A DNA stretch of 64,000 bases, from the NCBI RefSeq assembly GCF_014218705.1, contig NZ_JABBJF010000001.1, positions 248,001-312,000 on the forward strand, given 5' to 3'. This document shows, piece by piece, positions 19,248-30,223 of the stretch. The DNA is from Kluyvera sichuanensis. GTDB taxonomy: Bacteria > Pseudomonadota > Gammaproteobacteria > Enterobacterales > Enterobacteriaceae. A program made the position numbers and the translations under genes. Under the pieces are notes generated by a model, which made no database searches, had not been told where the DNA came from, and saw only the letters and a list, made by a program, of their open reading frames with translations. Positions within the stretch are counted from its first letter, which is position 1; each line of letters begins with the position of its first letter.

Positions 19248-19280
19248 AGGGGGCGTGGGAAACTACGCCCCCTTCTTTTT
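19248..19280 (+). terminator. terminator of tyrS
   Basis: Perfect 9-bp stem AGGGGGCGT/ACGCCCCCT with an 8-base loop, then TCTTTTTT. Confidence 0.9.
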
Positions 19281-19299
19281 TGTCGTCTGAGTAGAGCTA

Positions 19300-20160
19300 A
19301 TGAACAACATCCTCGCCATTCAATCTCACGTCGTTTTTGGGCATGCGGGCAATAGCGCCGCCGAGTTTCCTATGCGTCGCCTTGGTGCGAACGTCTGGCC
19401 GCTGAACACGGTGCAGTTTTCCAACCATACCCAATATGGTCAGTGGACGGGCTGCGTGATGCCGCCAGCGCATCTGACAGAGATTGTGCAGGGCATTGCG
19501 GCTATCGACCAGTTGAAGCGCTGTGACGCGGTGCTGAGCGGCTATCTGGGCTCTGCGGAGCAGGGCGAGCATATTCTTGGCATCGTGCGTCAGGTGAAAG
19601 CGGCGAACCCGCAGGCGAAATTTTTCTGCGACCCGGTTATGGGGCACCCAGAAAAGGGCTGCATCGTGGCGCCAGGCGTGGCGGAATTCCATAAGCGCTA
19701 TGCCATGCCGGCAAGTGACATCATCGCGCCGAACCTGATTGAGCTCGAAATTCTCGCCGGCCGTGACGTGAAGGATGTGAACGATGCGGTGCTGGCTGCG
19801 CGTGAGCTGATTGCTCAGGGGCCGGAGATCGTGCTGGTGAAGCATCTGGCCCGTGCAGGATACAGTCAGGATCGCTTTGAGATGCTGTTGGTGACGGCGG
19901 ATGAAGCCTGGCATATCAGCCGTCCACTGATCGACTTTGGCGCGCGTCACCCGGTGGGCGTGGGCGATGTGACCAGCGGTCTGCTGCTGGTTAAGCTGCT
20001 GCAAGGGGCTAGCCTTCGCGACGCGCTGGAGCATGTGACTGCGGCGGTGTACGAGATTATGGTCACCACCAAAGAGATGGGCGAGTATGAGTTGCAGGTA
20101 GTGGCGGCGCAGGATCGTATTGCGAAGCCAGTTCACTGTTTTAGCGCCACTCAGCTGTAA
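19300..20160 (+). CDS. pdxY: pyridoxal kinase PdxY
   Basis: PfkB-fold kinase phosphorylating pyridoxal in B6 salvage, 286 aa. The N-terminus [21 protein letters not shown], the internal [13 protein letters not shown] and the C-terminal [12 protein letters not shown] (anion hole and catalytic Asp) identify it. Complements pdxH two genes upstream. Confidence 0.96.
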   Translation: MNNILAIQSHVVFGHAGNSAAEFPMRRLGANVWPLNTVQFSNHTQYGQWTGCVMPPAHLTEIVQGIAAIDQLKRCDAVLSGYLGSAEQGEHILGIVRQVKAANPQAKFFCDPVMGHPEKGCIVAPGVAEFHKRYAMPASDIIAPNLIELEILAGRDVKDVNDAVLAARELIAQGPEIVLVKHLARAGYSQDRFEMLLVTADEAWHISRPLIDFGARHPVGVGDVTSGLLLVKLLQGASLRDALEHVTAAVYEIMVTTKEMGEYELQVVAAQDRIAKPVHCFSATQL

Positions 20161-20165
20161 ATATT

Positions 20166-20237
20166 CCCGGCGTCGCGAAGCTCTGCCGGGCTACACTAGC
20201 CTGTAGCCCGGACGAGGTGCGAAGCGCCGACTCCGGG
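20166..20237. repeat. REP/BIME palindromic element
   Basis: CCGGGCTAC (20186-20194) and GTAGCCCGG (20203-20211) are inverted arms of two GC-rich REP-like units in the pdxY-gstA convergent gap. A copy of the left unit (CCCGGCGTCGCG...GCCGGGCTAC) recurs at 47771. Confidence 0.75.
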
Positions 20238-20254
20238 GAGCCAGCACAGCAATA

Positions 20255-20860
20255 TTACTTCAGACCTTCAGCCGCCATGGCTGCCGCCACCGCAGGACGC
20301 GCCGCGACGCGCTCCATATAGGCCGCAATATTTTTGTATCCAGCCATTTCCAGCTTCACGGCAAACGCCCAGCGCAGCACGGTAAACAGATAGGCATCGG
20401 CAATAGTGAAACGTGAACCGCTGATCCACTGCGCGTTCGCCAGCGATTCATCGATGTAGGCCAGTTTCTTATCCAGCAGCGCGCGCGCCGTTGGTTTGTA
20501 ATCTTCCGGGGTATCCGGGCGGAACAGTGGCGTAAAGCCTTTGTGCAGCTCGGTCGCGATATAGTTCAGCCATTCCAGCGTTCTGTAACGATTGATGGTA
20601 CCAACCGGTGCCAGCAGCTGGCGATCCGCAACGCTATCGGCGATGTACTGCATGATAGCCACGCCTTCCGTCAGCAGGGTGTTGTCGTCCAGCAGCAGCG
20701 CAGGAACCTGGCCTTTCGGGTTGACCTTCAGGAAATCGTCACCGTTTTCCATACGTTTGTGCATCAGGTCGACGCCGATAAGCGTAAAGTCCTTTCCGCT
20801 CTCCCTCAACGTGATGTGCGATGCAAGGGAACAGGCGCCGGGTTTGTAGAACAATTTCAT
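20255..20860 (-). CDS. gstA: glutathione S-transferase GstA
   Basis: Beta-class glutathione transferase, 201 aa, with the characteristic Cys10 ([10 protein letters not shown]) and the glutathione-binding [12 protein letters not shown] plus [12 protein letters not shown]. Soluble, detoxifies electrophiles. Same place as in E. coli, between pdxY and dtpA. Confidence 0.96.
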   Translation of the reverse strand: MKLFYKPGACSLASHITLRESGKDFTLIGVDLMHKRMENGDDFLKVNPKGQVPALLLDDNTLLTEGVAIMQYIADSVADRQLLAPVGTINRYRTLEWLNYIATELHKGFTPLFRPDTPEDYKPTARALLDKKLAYIDESLANAQWISGSRFTIADAYLFTVLRWAFAVKLEMAGYKNIAAYMERVAARPAVAAAMAAEGLK

Positions 20861-20950
20861 GGGTAACTCCTTCAGACTTGGTTATTTTTGTTTTCCCTCA
20901 GCCGAAGGGCAGCCGAGAGATATGGAGGTATGTTAGTGCCTGAAGCGATA

Positions 20951-20980
20951 AAAAAAAAGCCGCTAACAGAAGTTAGCGGC
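20951..20980 (-). terminator. terminator of dtpA
   Basis: On the minus strand, perfect 9-bp stem GCCGCTAAC/GTTAGCGGC with a 4-base loop and a run of eight Ts, 29 bases after the dtpA stop. Confidence 0.92.
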
Positions 20981-21008
20981 CTAAATATTTATTCGTTTCC
21001 CGATGACG

Positions 21009-22514
21009 TTATGCGGAAGCGACTTTACCGTCAGCAGCAGGTTTTGCGTCGTCCTGAGTCATACGGTTCAGTTTCGGAGCGGTCAGCAGCATCAGCACGG
21101 CGATAATGGCCGTAGCAACACCAATCTGCAGGAATACGTGGCCATAAATGTTCAGAGACATCAGCGGATCAGTCACGTTTTCCGGAACCGCCATCATGCC
21201 AGCAACGTAGCCACCGATGATGTTCGCACCCGCGGTAGTCAGGAACCAGCTACCCATGATGAAGCCCATCAGGCGCTGTGGAACCAGCTGTGCCACCATC
21301 GCCAGACCCAGACCAGAAATCATCAGTTCACCGATACTCTGCAGGCCGTAGCTGATGATCAGCCAGTTAACGGAAACGATACCCGCGTCGGAAGCGAACT
21401 TCGCGCCCAGCGGCAGCACCAGGAAGGCACCGGAGCACAGCACCATACCAATCGCGAACTTAGTCGGCATTGGCAGGTTGTCGCCCATCTTGTTATAGAT
21501 AGCGGCCAGAATTGGGCTACCAATAATGATCCAGAACGGGTTCAGCGCCTGATACTGTTCCGGTTCGAACGCGATGCCCAGAATGGAGTGCTCAACGTTA
21601 CGAATCGCGAAGAAGTTCAGAGAGGTTGGCATCTGGCTGTACAGCACGAAGAAGATAATCGCTTCGAGCATCAGAATGAACGCCACGATCATCTTACGAC
21701 GCGGCGCACCGCTCATTGCGAAGGTTTCTTTACCGAAGATAAAGATGATGCCCAGTGCAATCACGCCCAGAACCATACGTGCGATGCCCTGGTTGTGCAG
21801 CAGCCAGGTGGCGACAGCGACCAGAATCACCACGCCGACAATGGTCAGCAGCAGGTTGCGGTAGTTGATTGGCTCGAAGTCAGGCTTGGAACCGTACTGT
21901 TTAACCCAACGCTGGCAGAAAGCGAAGTTAACCACGGTGATCAGCATACCCACGACGCTCAGCGCGAACGCAGTGCTCCAGCCGTATTTTGCGGCCAGCC
22001 ATGGCGTTGCCAGCATGGAGAAGAACGAACCGATGTTCACGGACATATAGTACATGGTGAATGCACCGTCCAGACGCGGGTCGTCTTTGGCATAGCAGGT
22101 AGAGAGCAGGGAAGACGGGTTGGCTTTAAACAGGCCATTACCTACAGCGATAGCCGCCATACCCATATAGACGATGCCTGCATCGTGACCAGACCATGCG
22201 ACCAGCGCATAGCCGATAGCCAGCACCACGGCACCCAGCATAATCACGCGTTTTGTACCCAGTACTTTGTCGCCCAGCCAGCCGCCGATAGCAACCAGAC
22301 CGTACACTAATGCACTAAAGGAAGAGAACAGCGTGATGGAATCTGCTTCTGACATACCCAGCTGTTTAACCAGGTAAACGGCCATAATGCCTTGCAGGCC
22401 GTAGAAACCAAAACGCTCCCATAACTCGATAGAGAAGATGAGATAGAACGCTTTAGGTTGTTTGAAGGCGTTTAAACTTACGCTTTCAGTTGGTTTATTG
22501 TTTGCAGTAGACAC
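21009..22514 (-). CDS. dtpA: dipeptide/tripeptide permease A (POT family)
   Basis: Proton-coupled peptide transporter (DtpA/TppB), 501 aa, inner membrane. The POT signature [15 protein letters not shown] (ExxERFxxY) is in helix 1, and about fourteen hydrophobic segments follow. Ribosome-binding site aagaggt. A long upstream region contains an inverted repeat. In E. coli and Salmonella the gene is activated by OmpR. Confidence 0.97.
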   Translation of the reverse strand: MSTANNKPTESVSLNAFKQPKAFYLIFSIELWERFGFYGLQGIMAVYLVKQLGMSEADSITLFSSFSALVYGLVAIGGWLGDKVLGTKRVIMLGAVVLAIGYALVAWSGHDAGIVYMGMAAIAVGNGLFKANPSSLLSTCYAKDDPRLDGAFTMYYMSVNIGSFFSMLATPWLAAKYGWSTAFALSVVGMLITVVNFAFCQRWVKQYGSKPDFEPINYRNLLLTIVGVVILVAVATWLLHNQGIARMVLGVIALGIIFIFGKETFAMSGAPRRKMIVAFILMLEAIIFFVLYSQMPTSLNFFAIRNVEHSILGIAFEPEQYQALNPFWIIIGSPILAAIYNKMGDNLPMPTKFAIGMVLCSGAFLVLPLGAKFASDAGIVSVNWLIISYGLQSIGELMISGLGLAMVAQLVPQRLMGFIMGSWFLTTAGANIIGGYVAGMMAVPENVTDPLMSLNIYGHVFLQIGVATAIIAVLMLLTAPKLNRMTQDDAKPAADGKVASA

Positions 22515-23105
22515 ATATACCTCTTATTTACATCCCATTCTAATGGGGGGTGTACTGGGCGGGTGCTCATTGGCATCCACCTTATAGTTATTCTGGAGGG
22601 AAACGGGAAGTAATGTTCACTATCCTGCGCTTTCAGACAAGACCTTTGTAATACTCCGTTACAAATAAAAAGAGTGGAATAATTAACCAGACATATAAAT
22701 GTTATTTAGCGTTAAATTTCACGCTTTAAATTTAAGCGGTTTTTTATTCTGAAATAGTGGGGCAAAAACGGCAATTTAACGATATCTTCTGCTGATCTCG
22801 CTTTCGTATAGTGATATAGGCTGGATTCTGAAAAATAACTGGATGATCATATTGTGCGTTACGGAGGATTCATCCTAATGATGTAAGCGAATTGCTCGTA
22901 AAGAAACATAAATGCAACATCATGTTGTGGTGATGTTCTGGTCAGTTTTTGTATAGAAAATTTCGTTAGTGATGGCCCGTTTAATCTGTAAAAGCGTTAT
23001 ATAGGCGTTGGATGTGCCAAAAAATGAATAATTAGATGGGATTAAACGCGGTCTAGTCACTCGGAAGGGGGCGGCGGGCCGACTTGCCACGCCGCGAAAA
23101 ATGGA
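22515..23105. other. 591-bp gene-free region upstream of dtpA
   Basis: No protein gene is supported. It holds the dtpA 5' region with a 7-bp inverted repeat TTTGTAA-N7-TTACAAA at 22645-22665, and on the plus strand a short terminator-like hairpin at 22722-22746 (CGCTT/AAGCG followed by a T-run). A GC-rich inverted repeat (GCGGCG and CGCCGC arms) lies beside the nth stop near 23070-23098. Could hide a small RNA; unproven. Confidence 0.5.
22645..22665. promoter_or_regulatory. inverted repeat upstream of dtpA, operator candidate
   Basis: TTTGTAA and TTACAAA arms with a 7-bp spacer, about 130 bp upstream of the dtpA start. OmpR control of dtpA is known in relatives, but assignment of this repeat to OmpR is inference. 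Confidence 0.35.
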
Positions 23106-23741
23106 CTACAGCTCCACTTTCTCTTTAAATTCACACAGGTCTTCAATGATACAGGAACCGCAGCGAGGCTTACGGGCGATGCAGGTGTAACGGCCGTGCA
23201 GAATGAGCCAGTGGTGGCAGTCGACCTTAAACTCGGCGGGAACCACTTTCAGCAGCTTCTCCTCCACCTGTTCGACGTTCTTGCCAGGCGCAAACTGCGT
23301 GCGGTTACAGACGCGGAAGATGTGCGTATCGACGGCGATGGTGGGCCAGCCAAAAGCAGTGTTTAACACCACGTTCGCCGTTTTACGTCCAACCCCCGGT
23401 AATGCTTCCAGCGCCGCCCGGTCTTCCGGAACTTCACCACCGTGCAGTTCCAGCAGCATGCGGCAGGTCTTGATGACGTTCTCCGCTTTACTGTTGAACA
23501 GGCCAATCGTCTTGATGTACTCCTTCACGCCATTGACGCCCAAATCAAGCATCGCCTGCGGCGTGTTTGCCACTGGGTAAAGTTTGGCGGTCGCTTTGTT
23601 GACGCTCACGTCCGTCGCCTGTGCGGAGAGCAGAACCGCAATCAGCAATTCGAACGGTGAAGTGAAGTTGAGTTCGGTGGTCGGGTGCGGGTTGTTGTCG
23701 CGCAGCCGAGTCAATATTTCAAGACGCTTGCTTTTGTTCAT
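23106..23741 (-). CDS. nth: endonuclease III
   Basis: Bifunctional DNA glycosylase/AP lyase removing oxidised pyrimidines, 211 aa. Helix-hairpin-helix LPGVGRKTANV with catalytic Lys120, catalytic Asp138 (VDTH), and the [4Fe-4S] cluster ligands C187, C194, C197, C203. Last gene of the rsx cluster; its ATG overlaps the rsxE stop (TGATG). Confidence 0.98.
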   Translation of the reverse strand: MNKSKRLEILTRLRDNNPHPTTELNFTSPFELLIAVLLSAQATDVSVNKATAKLYPVANTPQAMLDLGVNGVKEYIKTIGLFNSKAENVIKTCRMLLELHGGEVPEDRAALEALPGVGRKTANVVLNTAFGWPTIAVDTHIFRVCNRTQFAPGKNVEQVEEKLLKVVPAEFKVDCHHWLILHGRYTCIARKPRCGSCIIEDLCEFKEKVEL

Positions 23742-24439
23742 CAGGCTTTCTCTGCCCCATCCACGTTCACGCTATCGGCGGCAATAACCTGCTGAGCATG
23801 ACGTTTCTTAGTCCGTTCATCGATAAGATATTTGATAGCCAGCAGCATTCCCAGGCCGATAAATGCGCCCGGTGGCAGCATCGCCAGCAGGAAAGGGGTA
23901 TCGGTATGGAAGACTTCAATGCGCAGCGCCTTCGCCCAGCTACCCAATAGGCCATCCGCGCCGTCGAACAGCGTGCCGTTACCGAGCAGTTCACGGATGG
24001 AACCCAGTACAAACATGGTGCAGGTGGCGCCCATGCCGATAGCAAAACCGTCCAGCGCCGACAGCGCCGGGCCTTTTTTGGCCGCAAACGCTTCTGCGCG
24101 ACCTACGACGATACAGTTGGTCACGATAAGCGGGATAAAGATCCCCAGCGACTGGTACAGGCCGAACGCATAGGCGTTGATCAGCATCTGCACGGCGCTA
24201 ACCACCGACGCAATAATCATCACGTAGATGGGGATACGAATTTCCGCTGGCGTCCAGCGACGCAGGCTGGAGATGGCCAGGTTGGTGAGCGTCAATACCA
24301 GGGTAGTGGCAAGACCTAAACCTAAGGCGTTGGTGGCGGTTGAGGTGACCGCCAGCAGCGGGCACATGCCTAAAAGCTGAACCAGCGCGGAGTTATTCTT
24401 CCACAGCCCCTGGACAATAACCTCTTTGACTTCGCTCAT
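23741..24439 (-). CDS. rsxE: Rsx/Rnf electron-transport complex subunit E
   Basis: Integral membrane subunit, 232 aa, of the NADH-driven Rsx complex, which in E. coli keeps SoxR reduced. Homologous to NqrD/RnfE, with about six transmembrane helices and the conserved [20 protein letters not shown] and [13 protein letters not shown] regions carrying cysteines that hold the membrane Fe-S centre. Lies between rsxG and nth. Confidence 0.96.
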   Translation of the reverse strand: MSEVKEVIVQGLWKNNSALVQLLGMCPLLAVTSTATNALGLGLATTLVLTLTNLAISSLRRWTPAEIRIPIYVMIIASVVSAVQMLINAYAFGLYQSLGIFIPLIVTNCIVVGRAEAFAAKKGPALSALDGFAIGMGATCTMFVLGSIRELLGNGTLFDGADGLLGSWAKALRIEVFHTDTPFLLAMLPPGAFIGLGMLLAIKYLIDERTKKRHAQQVIAADSVNVDGAEKA

Positions 24440-24442
24440 TGT

Positions 24443-25063
24443 TTATCCTCCACAGGCTTGCAGTTGTGACAGTTGGTCGGGCAGCGTTTGGGCATACAGC
24501 CCTGCGCGTTTTACCGCATTGACTACCGCACGAGGGGTAATGGTCGCCCCGGTGAACTGGTCGAACTGGCCGCCGTCTTTCTTCACTGCCCACTGGCTAT
24601 CGTTCGCACCGTCGATTTTTTTACCGGCGAAGAAGGTTATCCAGTCAGACAGGCGAAGCTCTATTTTATCACCCAGCCCCGGCGTTTCGTGGTGCTCGGT
24701 CACGCGGGTACCAAGCACGGTACCGTTAAAATCGGCACCGACCAACAGCTGAATAGCGCCGGAATAGCCGTCCGGCGCGGTGGCTTCGAGTACGGCGGCG
24801 ACCGGCTTATCGTCCTGACGGGCGATATAAACCTTATGCGCGCCTTTGCCGAGCGCCGGGGCTTCCACCACAAAGCAACTCTTCAACAGGTCATTATTAT
24901 AGCTTCCTGCCGGAATGACCTGCTGGAACAGGGCGTTTTGCTGCTTCTCGGCCTGGTCGTCGATGGTGTGCTTGGTCAACTGGTTGATTGCCGCCGTCAG
25001 CCCGGTAGAACCGGCTGCGAACAGTGCCAGCGTGACACCGTGTTTACGCATGGTCTTTAACAT
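24443..25063 (-). CDS. rsxG: Rsx/Rnf complex subunit G (FMN-binding)
   Basis: 206-aa subunit with one N-terminal membrane anchor and a periplasmic FMN-binding domain. The covalent FMN attachment motif is TGAT in [14 protein letters not shown]; the threonine is the expected linkage site. Three bases separate it from rsxE. Confidence 0.95.
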   Translation of the reverse strand: MLKTMRKHGVTLALFAAGSTGLTAAINQLTKHTIDDQAEKQQNALFQQVIPAGSYNNDLLKSCFVVEAPALGKGAHKVYIARQDDKPVAAVLEATAPDGYSGAIQLLVGADFNGTVLGTRVTEHHETPGLGDKIELRLSDWITFFAGKKIDGANDSQWAVKKDGGQFDQFTGATITPRAVVNAVKRAGLYAQTLPDQLSQLQACGG

Positions 25064-25071
25064 GTGAATCC

Positions 25072-26124
25072 TCAGCGGTGTCCGTAAACGCGCGGGCGCG
25101 TATAGTAATCAATCAGTGGGACGGTGATGTTAGCTAACAGCACGGCAAACGCCACGCCGTCCGGGTAGCCGCCGAAGCTGCGAATAAGCCAGACCAGCAG
25201 GCCCGCTAGCGCACCAAAGATAAGACGACCTCGGTTGGTCGTGGAGGCGGTGACCGGGTCAGTAAGAATAAAGAACGCACCCAGCATGGTCGCGCCAGAA
25301 AGTAGATGCATCTGCGGCGAGGCGACGCTTTCCGGGTGGAACAGCCAGCCGAGCGTTGAGCAGACAGCCAGGCTCACCAGGAAACTCACCGGAATATGCC
25401 AGCGAATTGCTTTTTGCCACAGCAGGAACAGGCCGCCGACCAGATAGGCTACGTTGACCCACTGCCATCCCGCACCGGCTAGCGCACCGTGATAAATCGA
25501 GGATTTGAGGATCTCATCCACCGGATGTCCGGCATGAAGCGACGTTTTGAACGTATCGAGCGGCGTTGCCTGGCTTATGCCATCGACTCCCATCTTCAAC
25601 GCCGTCATGTCCTGACCTGCAGCGGTATGACCGCTGAAAATCACCTGCAGCGCGTCCATAAAGCCCGGCACGTTGGCGGCGATATCGTGCGGCGGCAGCC
25701 AGGAGGTCATCTGAACCGGGAAGGAGATCAGCAGTACCACGTAGCCAATCATCGCTGGGTTAAACGGGTTCTGACCCAGGCCGCCGTAGAGTTGCTTAGC
25801 AATAATCACGGCAAACACGGTACCGAGTACCACCATCCACCACGGAGCAAACGGCGGAATACTGATGGCCAGCAGCAGGCCGGTCAGCAGCGCAGAGTTA
25901 TCGGCGAGCGTCTGACCGATGTTCTGCTTGCGCAGGCGAAGCACCAGCGACTCGGCAAGCCAGGCGGTAAGAATAGCGAGAACCAGTTGAATGACGGTTC
26001 CCCAGCCAAAAAACCAGCTCTGGACCACAATGCCGGGCAGTGCGGCAATGACCACCAGCATCATAATACGCGATGTCTGGCGATGGTTGTGGGTATAAGG
26101 GGAACTTGCGATTTTGAAAACCAT
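25072..26124 (-). CDS. rsxD: Rsx/Rnf complex subunit D
   Basis: 350-aa integral membrane subunit (NqrB/RnfD family) with about nine helices. The flavin-attachment-type SGAT motif occurs in [20 protein letters not shown], as does the second [11 protein letters not shown] region. Directly abuts rsxC (start follows its stop), so translation is coupled. Confidence 0.95.
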   Translation of the reverse strand: MVFKIASSPYTHNHRQTSRIMMLVVIAALPGIVVQSWFFGWGTVIQLVLAILTAWLAESLVLRLRKQNIGQTLADNSALLTGLLLAISIPPFAPWWMVVLGTVFAVIIAKQLYGGLGQNPFNPAMIGYVVLLISFPVQMTSWLPPHDIAANVPGFMDALQVIFSGHTAAGQDMTALKMGVDGISQATPLDTFKTSLHAGHPVDEILKSSIYHGALAGAGWQWVNVAYLVGGLFLLWQKAIRWHIPVSFLVSLAVCSTLGWLFHPESVASPQMHLLSGATMLGAFFILTDPVTASTTNRGRLIFGALAGLLVWLIRSFGGYPDGVAFAVLLANITVPLIDYYTRPRVYGHR

Positions 26125-28257
26125 TTAATCCTCGTTAACGGCCTGAGCGGCTTTCCTGGCTTGAACACGGGCAATAGCGGCAGCAACGGCGGCTTTGCGT
26201 GGGTCGTCGTTGGCGGCAGGTTCATTCATTTCTGTCGTAGCGGCCTTGCGCGCTTTGGCTCGCGCGATGGCGGCTTCGACGGCAGCTTTACGCGGGTCAA
26301 CCGCTGTCTCTTCAACGGTAACGGCTGGTGCTTCAACTGATTGTGCCGCTTTACGAGCTTTGGCACGCGCGATGGCGGCTTCAACGGCAGCTTTGCGTGG
26401 ATCAACCGCGTCGGCGACAGTAGCGGGTTCTTCCGGCATTGGTTGCGATGCTTTGCGTGCTTTAGCACGGGCAATAGCCGCTTCAACGGCGGCCTTGCGC
26501 GGGTCGATGGCTCCATCAACGGCAGCAGGTTCTGCTGCTTCAGTAGGGGCCGCTTTACGTGCTTTGGCGCGAGCAATAGCGGCTTCAACTGCGGCTTTAC
26601 GCGGGTCGATAGCTTCAGTCGTTGCCTGCTGTTTTTCAGCCTGCGCGGCGCGAGCCTGAGCTTTACGTGCTTCACGGGCGGCAGCCACAGCGCTGTTATC
26701 CGGCACGGCACCAGTCTGAATCACAATCGGCTGCGCGGCCTGCTGCTGTTTTTCTCGTACGCGAGCCAGTGCCGCATGAATCGCATCCTGATCTTTGGCA
26801 GCAGGCTGAACGGCCGCTTTTTTATGGCGCTCTTCACGGGCGGCTTTCTCGCGTTCCAGACGCTGCTGACGCGCTTCGAAGCGAGCTTTGGCTTCTGCGG
26901 CGCGCTGTTCTTCCTGGCGAATGGCGTTGATTTCGGCCTTTTCCTGACGGAAGTACTGCACCAGCGGAATGCTGCTTGGGCAGACCCACGCGCAGGCACC
27001 ACATTCAATGCAGTCGGAAAGGTTGTGTGCCGTGGCTTTATCATGCTGCTGGCCTTTGCTGAACCAGTACAACTGCTGCGGCAGCAGATCGGCCGGGCAG
27101 GCATCGGCGCAGGCGCTACAGCGAATGCAGCCTTTTTCCTCTTCCGGCTCGCCCATTTCAGCGGCAGAAGGGGCCAGCAGACAGTTGGTGATTTTGACCA
27201 CCGGTACATCAAGCCAGGGCAGGGTAAAGCCCATCAACGGGCCACCCATGATCACCATCTGGTCGCTGGTCGGGCAAAAATCGGCATGTTTGAGCAGATG
27301 CTGTACCGGCGTGCCCAGACGCGCCCAGACGTTACCAGGTTGGCCAACCGATTCACCGGTCAGCGTGACGACGCGCTCGGTCAACGGTTCGCCGTCGATG
27401 ACCGCGCGCTTTACCGCATAGGCGGTGCCGACGTTCTGCATCAATACGCCAATATCCGACGAACGGCCGCCGTGCGGAACCTGTTTACCGGTCAGAATTT
27501 GCGTCAGCTGCTTTGCGCCGCCGGAAGGGTATTTGGTTGGGATCACGCGCAGACTAATACCGTGACAGCCCGCGAGCACCGCGCGCATCATCGAAATCGC
27601 CTGCGGTTTATTATCTTCGATGCCGATAAGCACCTGCTGCGGCTGCAGGATATGCGCGAGGATCTGAATACCTTCGACAATCTGCGCTGCGCAGTCCTGC
27701 ATCAGGCGATCGTCAGCGGTGATGTACGGCTCGCACTCGGCGGCGTTAATAATCAGCGTGGTGATTTTATCGCCGCCGCCGCGCAGTTTGTTGCCCGTCG
27801 GGAAACCTGCTCCGCCTAAACCGGCAACGCCAAACTGGTGGATACGTTCAATCAGTGCGTCGCGACTATGGTTTTTGTAATCATTCCAGCCGTCGCGAGC
27901 TATCCAGCGGTCTTCGCCGTCGGCGTCAATAATGACGCTCATTTCTGGCAGCGCGGAAGGGTGGGCGGTAGCATGAGGTTCAATCGCCACGACCGTCCCG
28001 GAAGTGGGGGCGTGGACCGGCAGCATGCGTCCCCAACCGCGCGTTAACGGCTGGCCACGGAGCACGTGATCACCAGGTTTCACGCTGAGTTCACCTTCTG
28101 CGCCAATATGTTGCTTCAACGGGATAACAAAACGCTGGGCTAGGGGAACCTGGCGCAGCGGCGTGCCGTTTGACTGGGTTTTCATTTCAGGCGGATGAAT
28201 GCCCCCGTCGAAATCCCAGATTTTGTCTTTTCTGAAGGCGGAGAATAGCTTAAGCAT
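26125..28257 (-). CDS. rsxC: Rsx/Rnf complex subunit C (NADH/FMN, Fe-S)
   Basis: Soluble catalytic subunit, 710 aa (E. coli about 740), with NADH- and FMN-binding domains in the first ~350 residues. Two [4Fe-4S] ferredoxin-type motifs follow, [12 protein letters not shown] and [13 protein letters not shown] highly charged Ala/Lys/Arg tail ends in five tandem repeats. Start ATG at 28255-28257 gives [16 protein letters not shown], the family N-terminus, and overlaps the rsxB stop by eight bases. Longer in-frame upstream sequence is the rsxB coding region in another frame. Confidence 0.95.
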   Translation of the reverse strand: MLKLFSAFRKDKIWDFDGGIHPPEMKTQSNGTPLRQVPLAQRFVIPLKQHIGAEGELSVKPGDHVLRGQPLTRGWGRMLPVHAPTSGTVVAIEPHATAHPSALPEMSVIIDADGEDRWIARDGWNDYKNHSRDALIERIHQFGVAGLGGAGFPTGNKLRGGGDKITTLIINAAECEPYITADDRLMQDCAAQIVEGIQILAHILQPQQVLIGIEDNKPQAISMMRAVLAGCHGISLRVIPTKYPSGGAKQLTQILTGKQVPHGGRSSDIGVLMQNVGTAYAVKRAVIDGEPLTERVVTLTGESVGQPGNVWARLGTPVQHLLKHADFCPTSDQMVIMGGPLMGFTLPWLDVPVVKITNCLLAPSAAEMGEPEEEKGCIRCSACADACPADLLPQQLYWFSKGQQHDKATAHNLSDCIECGACAWVCPSSIPLVQYFRQEKAEINAIRQEEQRAAEAKARFEARQQRLEREKAAREERHKKAAVQPAAKDQDAIHAALARVREKQQQAAQPIVIQTGAVPDNSAVAAAREARKAQARAAQAEKQQATTEAIDPRKAAVEAAIARAKARKAAPTEAAEPAAVDGAIDPRKAAVEAAIARAKARKASQPMPEEPATVADAVDPRKAAVEAAIARAKARKAAQSVEAPAVTVEETAVDPRKAAVEAAIARAKARKAATTEMNEPAANDDPRKAAVAAAIARVQARKAAQAVNED
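26128..26613 (-). repeat. five tandem ~34-aa repeats in the RsxC C-terminus
   Basis: Each unit begins [18 protein letters not shown] and ends in a variable Glu/Pro/Thr linker of 13-17 residues. Four units are nearly identical in the core; the last, at the C-terminus, is degenerate ([12 protein letters not shown]). About 162 codons in total. Copy number is known to vary among RnfC/RsxC proteins. Confidence 0.9.
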
Positions 28258-28825
28258 GGTGTTCCACAGGAATGTTTCGTACCGGGATAGTGTGCAGATC
28301 CCACTTCCAGCTGTCGGTTGTCGTTTCGACAGGGCGTAACTCGATACACTGCGTTGGGCAAGGGGCCACGCACAGGTTACAGCCGGTGCACAGGTCGCTG
28401 ACCACCGTATGCATGGCGCGGGTCGCGCCAATAATGGCGTCTACCGGGCAAGCCTGAATGCACTTGGTACAACCGATACAGTTATTTTCATCAATGATGG
28501 CGAGCATGCGCGCTGGCTCGGCGGCCGCTTCGTCACCGCCGATCGGCTGCGGGTCCACGTTCAACAGCGTGGCAATTTTCAGCATCACGGCTTCGCCACC
28601 GGGCGCGCAGCAGTTAATTTTTTCACCGTTGCTGACCGCTTCTGCATAAGGGCGGCAGCCGGGGTAACCGCACTGGCCACACTGGCTCTGCGGCAGCAGT
28701 TCATCAATTTTTTCAACTACCGGGTCATCCTCAACGGCAAAACGGCGTGAGGCGTAACCCAAAATGACGCCAAAAATCAACCCTAACAGGCTGATCGCAG
28801 CGACAGCAATCCAGAAGGTCATCAT
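28250..28825 (-). CDS. rsxB: Rsx/Rnf complex subunit B (ferredoxin-like)
   Basis: 191-aa Fe-S subunit with an N-terminal membrane anchor. An Fe-S domain follows ([16 protein letters not shown]...CCAPGG), then two ferredoxin motifs [12 protein letters not shown] and [12 protein letters not shown]. Passes electrons within the Rsx complex. Overlaps rsxC by 8 bp and abuts rsxA. Confidence 0.97.
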   Translation of the reverse strand: MMTFWIAVAAISLLGLIFGVILGYASRRFAVEDDPVVEKIDELLPQSQCGQCGYPGCRPYAEAVSNGEKINCCAPGGEAVMLKIATLLNVDPQPIGGDEAAAEPARMLAIIDENNCIGCTKCIQACPVDAIIGATRAMHTVVSDLCTGCNLCVAPCPTQCIELRPVETTTDSWKWDLHTIPVRNIPVEHHA

Positions 28826-29406
28826 TACAACTTCACCAGCCCACTAAAGCCCATAAAGGCTAATGACATTAAACCAGCGGTAATCAGCGCAATGGCGTTG
28901 CCGCGAAACGGCGCAGGAACGTCGGAGACCACCAGACGTTCGCGAATAGAGGCGAACAGCACCATAACCAGCGAGAAGCCGACGGCGGCTGAAAAGCCGT
29001 ACAGCGCCGACTGCAGGAAATTGTGGCCGAGGTTGATGTTAAGCAGCGCCACGCCGAGTACGGCGCAGTTGGTGGTGATAAGCGGCAGGAAAATGCCCAG
29101 CAGGCGATAGAGCGCCGGGCTGGTTTTACGCACCACCATTTCGGTGAACTGAACGACAACGGCGATGACCAGAATAAACGCCAGCGTGCGCAGGTAAACC
29201 AAATCCAGCGGGATCAGAATCCAGGTGTCGATAAGCCAGGCGCAGATAGAGGCCAGCGTCATCACGAAGGTGGTCGCCAGGCCCATCCCCATAGCCGTTT
29301 CCAGCTTTTTGGAAACGCCCATAAACGGGCAGAGCCCCAGGAACTTCACCAGGACGAAGTTATTTACCAGCACGGTACCGATAAAGAGCAATAAATAGTC
29401 AGACAT
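28825..29406 (-). CDS. rsxA: Rsx/Rnf complex subunit A
   Basis: 193-aa integral membrane subunit (NqrE/RnfA family), six helices, with conserved [12 protein letters not shown] and [12 protein letters not shown] cysteine segments that face each other with RsxE. Start [10 protein letters not shown] at 29404-29406 has aggtcg upstream and gives the E. coli length. First gene of rsxABCDGE-nth. Confidence 0.97.
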   Translation of the reverse strand: MSDYLLLFIGTVLVNNFVLVKFLGLCPFMGVSKKLETAMGMGLATTFVMTLASICAWLIDTWILIPLDLVYLRTLAFILVIAVVVQFTEMVVRKTSPALYRLLGIFLPLITTNCAVLGVALLNINLGHNFLQSALYGFSAAVGFSLVMVLFASIRERLVVSDVPAPFRGNAIALITAGLMSLAFMGFSGLVKL

Positions 29407-29483
29407 CATTCGACCTGTAACAAAAAAAGCCACCTATTATCTGACAAAGTGTCTCGAGCGACAACAGGCTAAGTGTGGGGTTA

Positions 29484-29924
29484 TTACGCGTGAGTAAAGG
29501 TGCGTTTTACCCGCTGCGAACGCTTGAAGTACGGCACAATCAGCGCGGCGGCCAACAGCGGAAGCAGCAGCTGTCGCACGGCAAGGTCGTCCGAAATCGG
29601 CGAGAAGGCGAAGGCTTTCACCGCCAGCAGGACGCCAATCATCAACCAGATAATGTAGTGCTTTGGTACGTTATGGCGGCGCTTGAAGAAGGCAATAGTC
29701 AGCCACAGCGTGTAATAACACATGGCGATGAATGACAAGAAGGAGAGCGCGAGCAGGGCGATATTGGCCGCCCCCATCTCTTTAATCAGACTCAGGGTGT
29801 TCGGCGTCAGCAGGACGTAGCCAAATTTAACTAACGTGATGCAGATGCTTATTAACTGAACAATCAGCCAGGCCAGCGGGCCAAGCAGCCATCCGCCGAT
29901 ACGTTCCGCAGAATTATCCGACAT
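29484..29924 (-). CDS. ydgK: DUF2569 membrane protein YdgK
   Basis: 146-aa inner-membrane protein with four hydrophobic helices, DUF2569 family, matching E. coli YdgK in type and position upstream of rsxA. Clear ribosome-binding site caggaga. Function unknown. Confidence 0.9.
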   Translation of the reverse strand: MSDNSAERIGGWLLGPLAWLIVQLISICITLVKFGYVLLTPNTLSLIKEMGAANIALLALSFLSFIAMCYYTLWLTIAFFKRRHNVPKHYIIWLMIGVLLAVKAFAFSPISDDLAVRQLLLPLLAAALIVPYFKRSQRVKRTFTHA

Positions 29925-30007
29925 TGTGTCTCCTGAAAATCAGCGCCAGTGAAGAGGAAAAAATACAAGCCGAGGAGTATAAGCAACTGGCGCTCTGGAA
30001 AAAACTA

Positions 30008-30223
30008 CTATTGCACGAATCGCCAAACGGATTTTGGCACCTGGCCGACATCGAACAGTCGCCCGCCGGAAACCAGCTCCGCGCGACGATGGTCGGCAGC
30101 GCGATACATATTGATAATTTCTTCGGTGTTGGTCAGCGAATAGTTCAGGTGATCGTAGAGTTTTTCAAGATTGTCCAGCGAACTGACTTTGCGGAATTTT
30201 AATAAATAATCCAGAACGGTCAT
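30008..30223 (-). CDS. cnu: Hha/Cnu-family nucleoid protein Cnu (YdgT)
   Basis: 71-aa Hha-family protein that binds H-NS/StpA and modulates gene silencing; in E. coli it also binds a site in oriC. The sequence [26 protein letters not shown]...[12 protein letters not shown] is the full family domain. Same length as E. coli Cnu. Gene order ydgK-cnu is conserved. Confidence 0.95.
   Translation of the reverse strand: MTVLDYLLKFRKVSSLDNLEKLYDHLNYSLTNTEEIINMYRAADHRRAELVSGGRLFDVGQVPKSVWRFVQ

Noticed and set aside
21003-22310. Long plus-strand frame opposite dtpA
   Set aside because: Histidine/glutamine-rich translation is the antisense image of a membrane protein gene; no ribosome-binding site or family match.
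26128-26613. CRISPR-like repeat array
   Set aside because: The regular repeats are in-frame protein repeats of RsxC, not CRISPR; no cas genes or AT-rich leader nearby.
26341-27819. Long plus-strand frame opposite rsxC
   Set aside because: Antisense shadow of the Ala-rich repeats and Fe-S region of rsxC.
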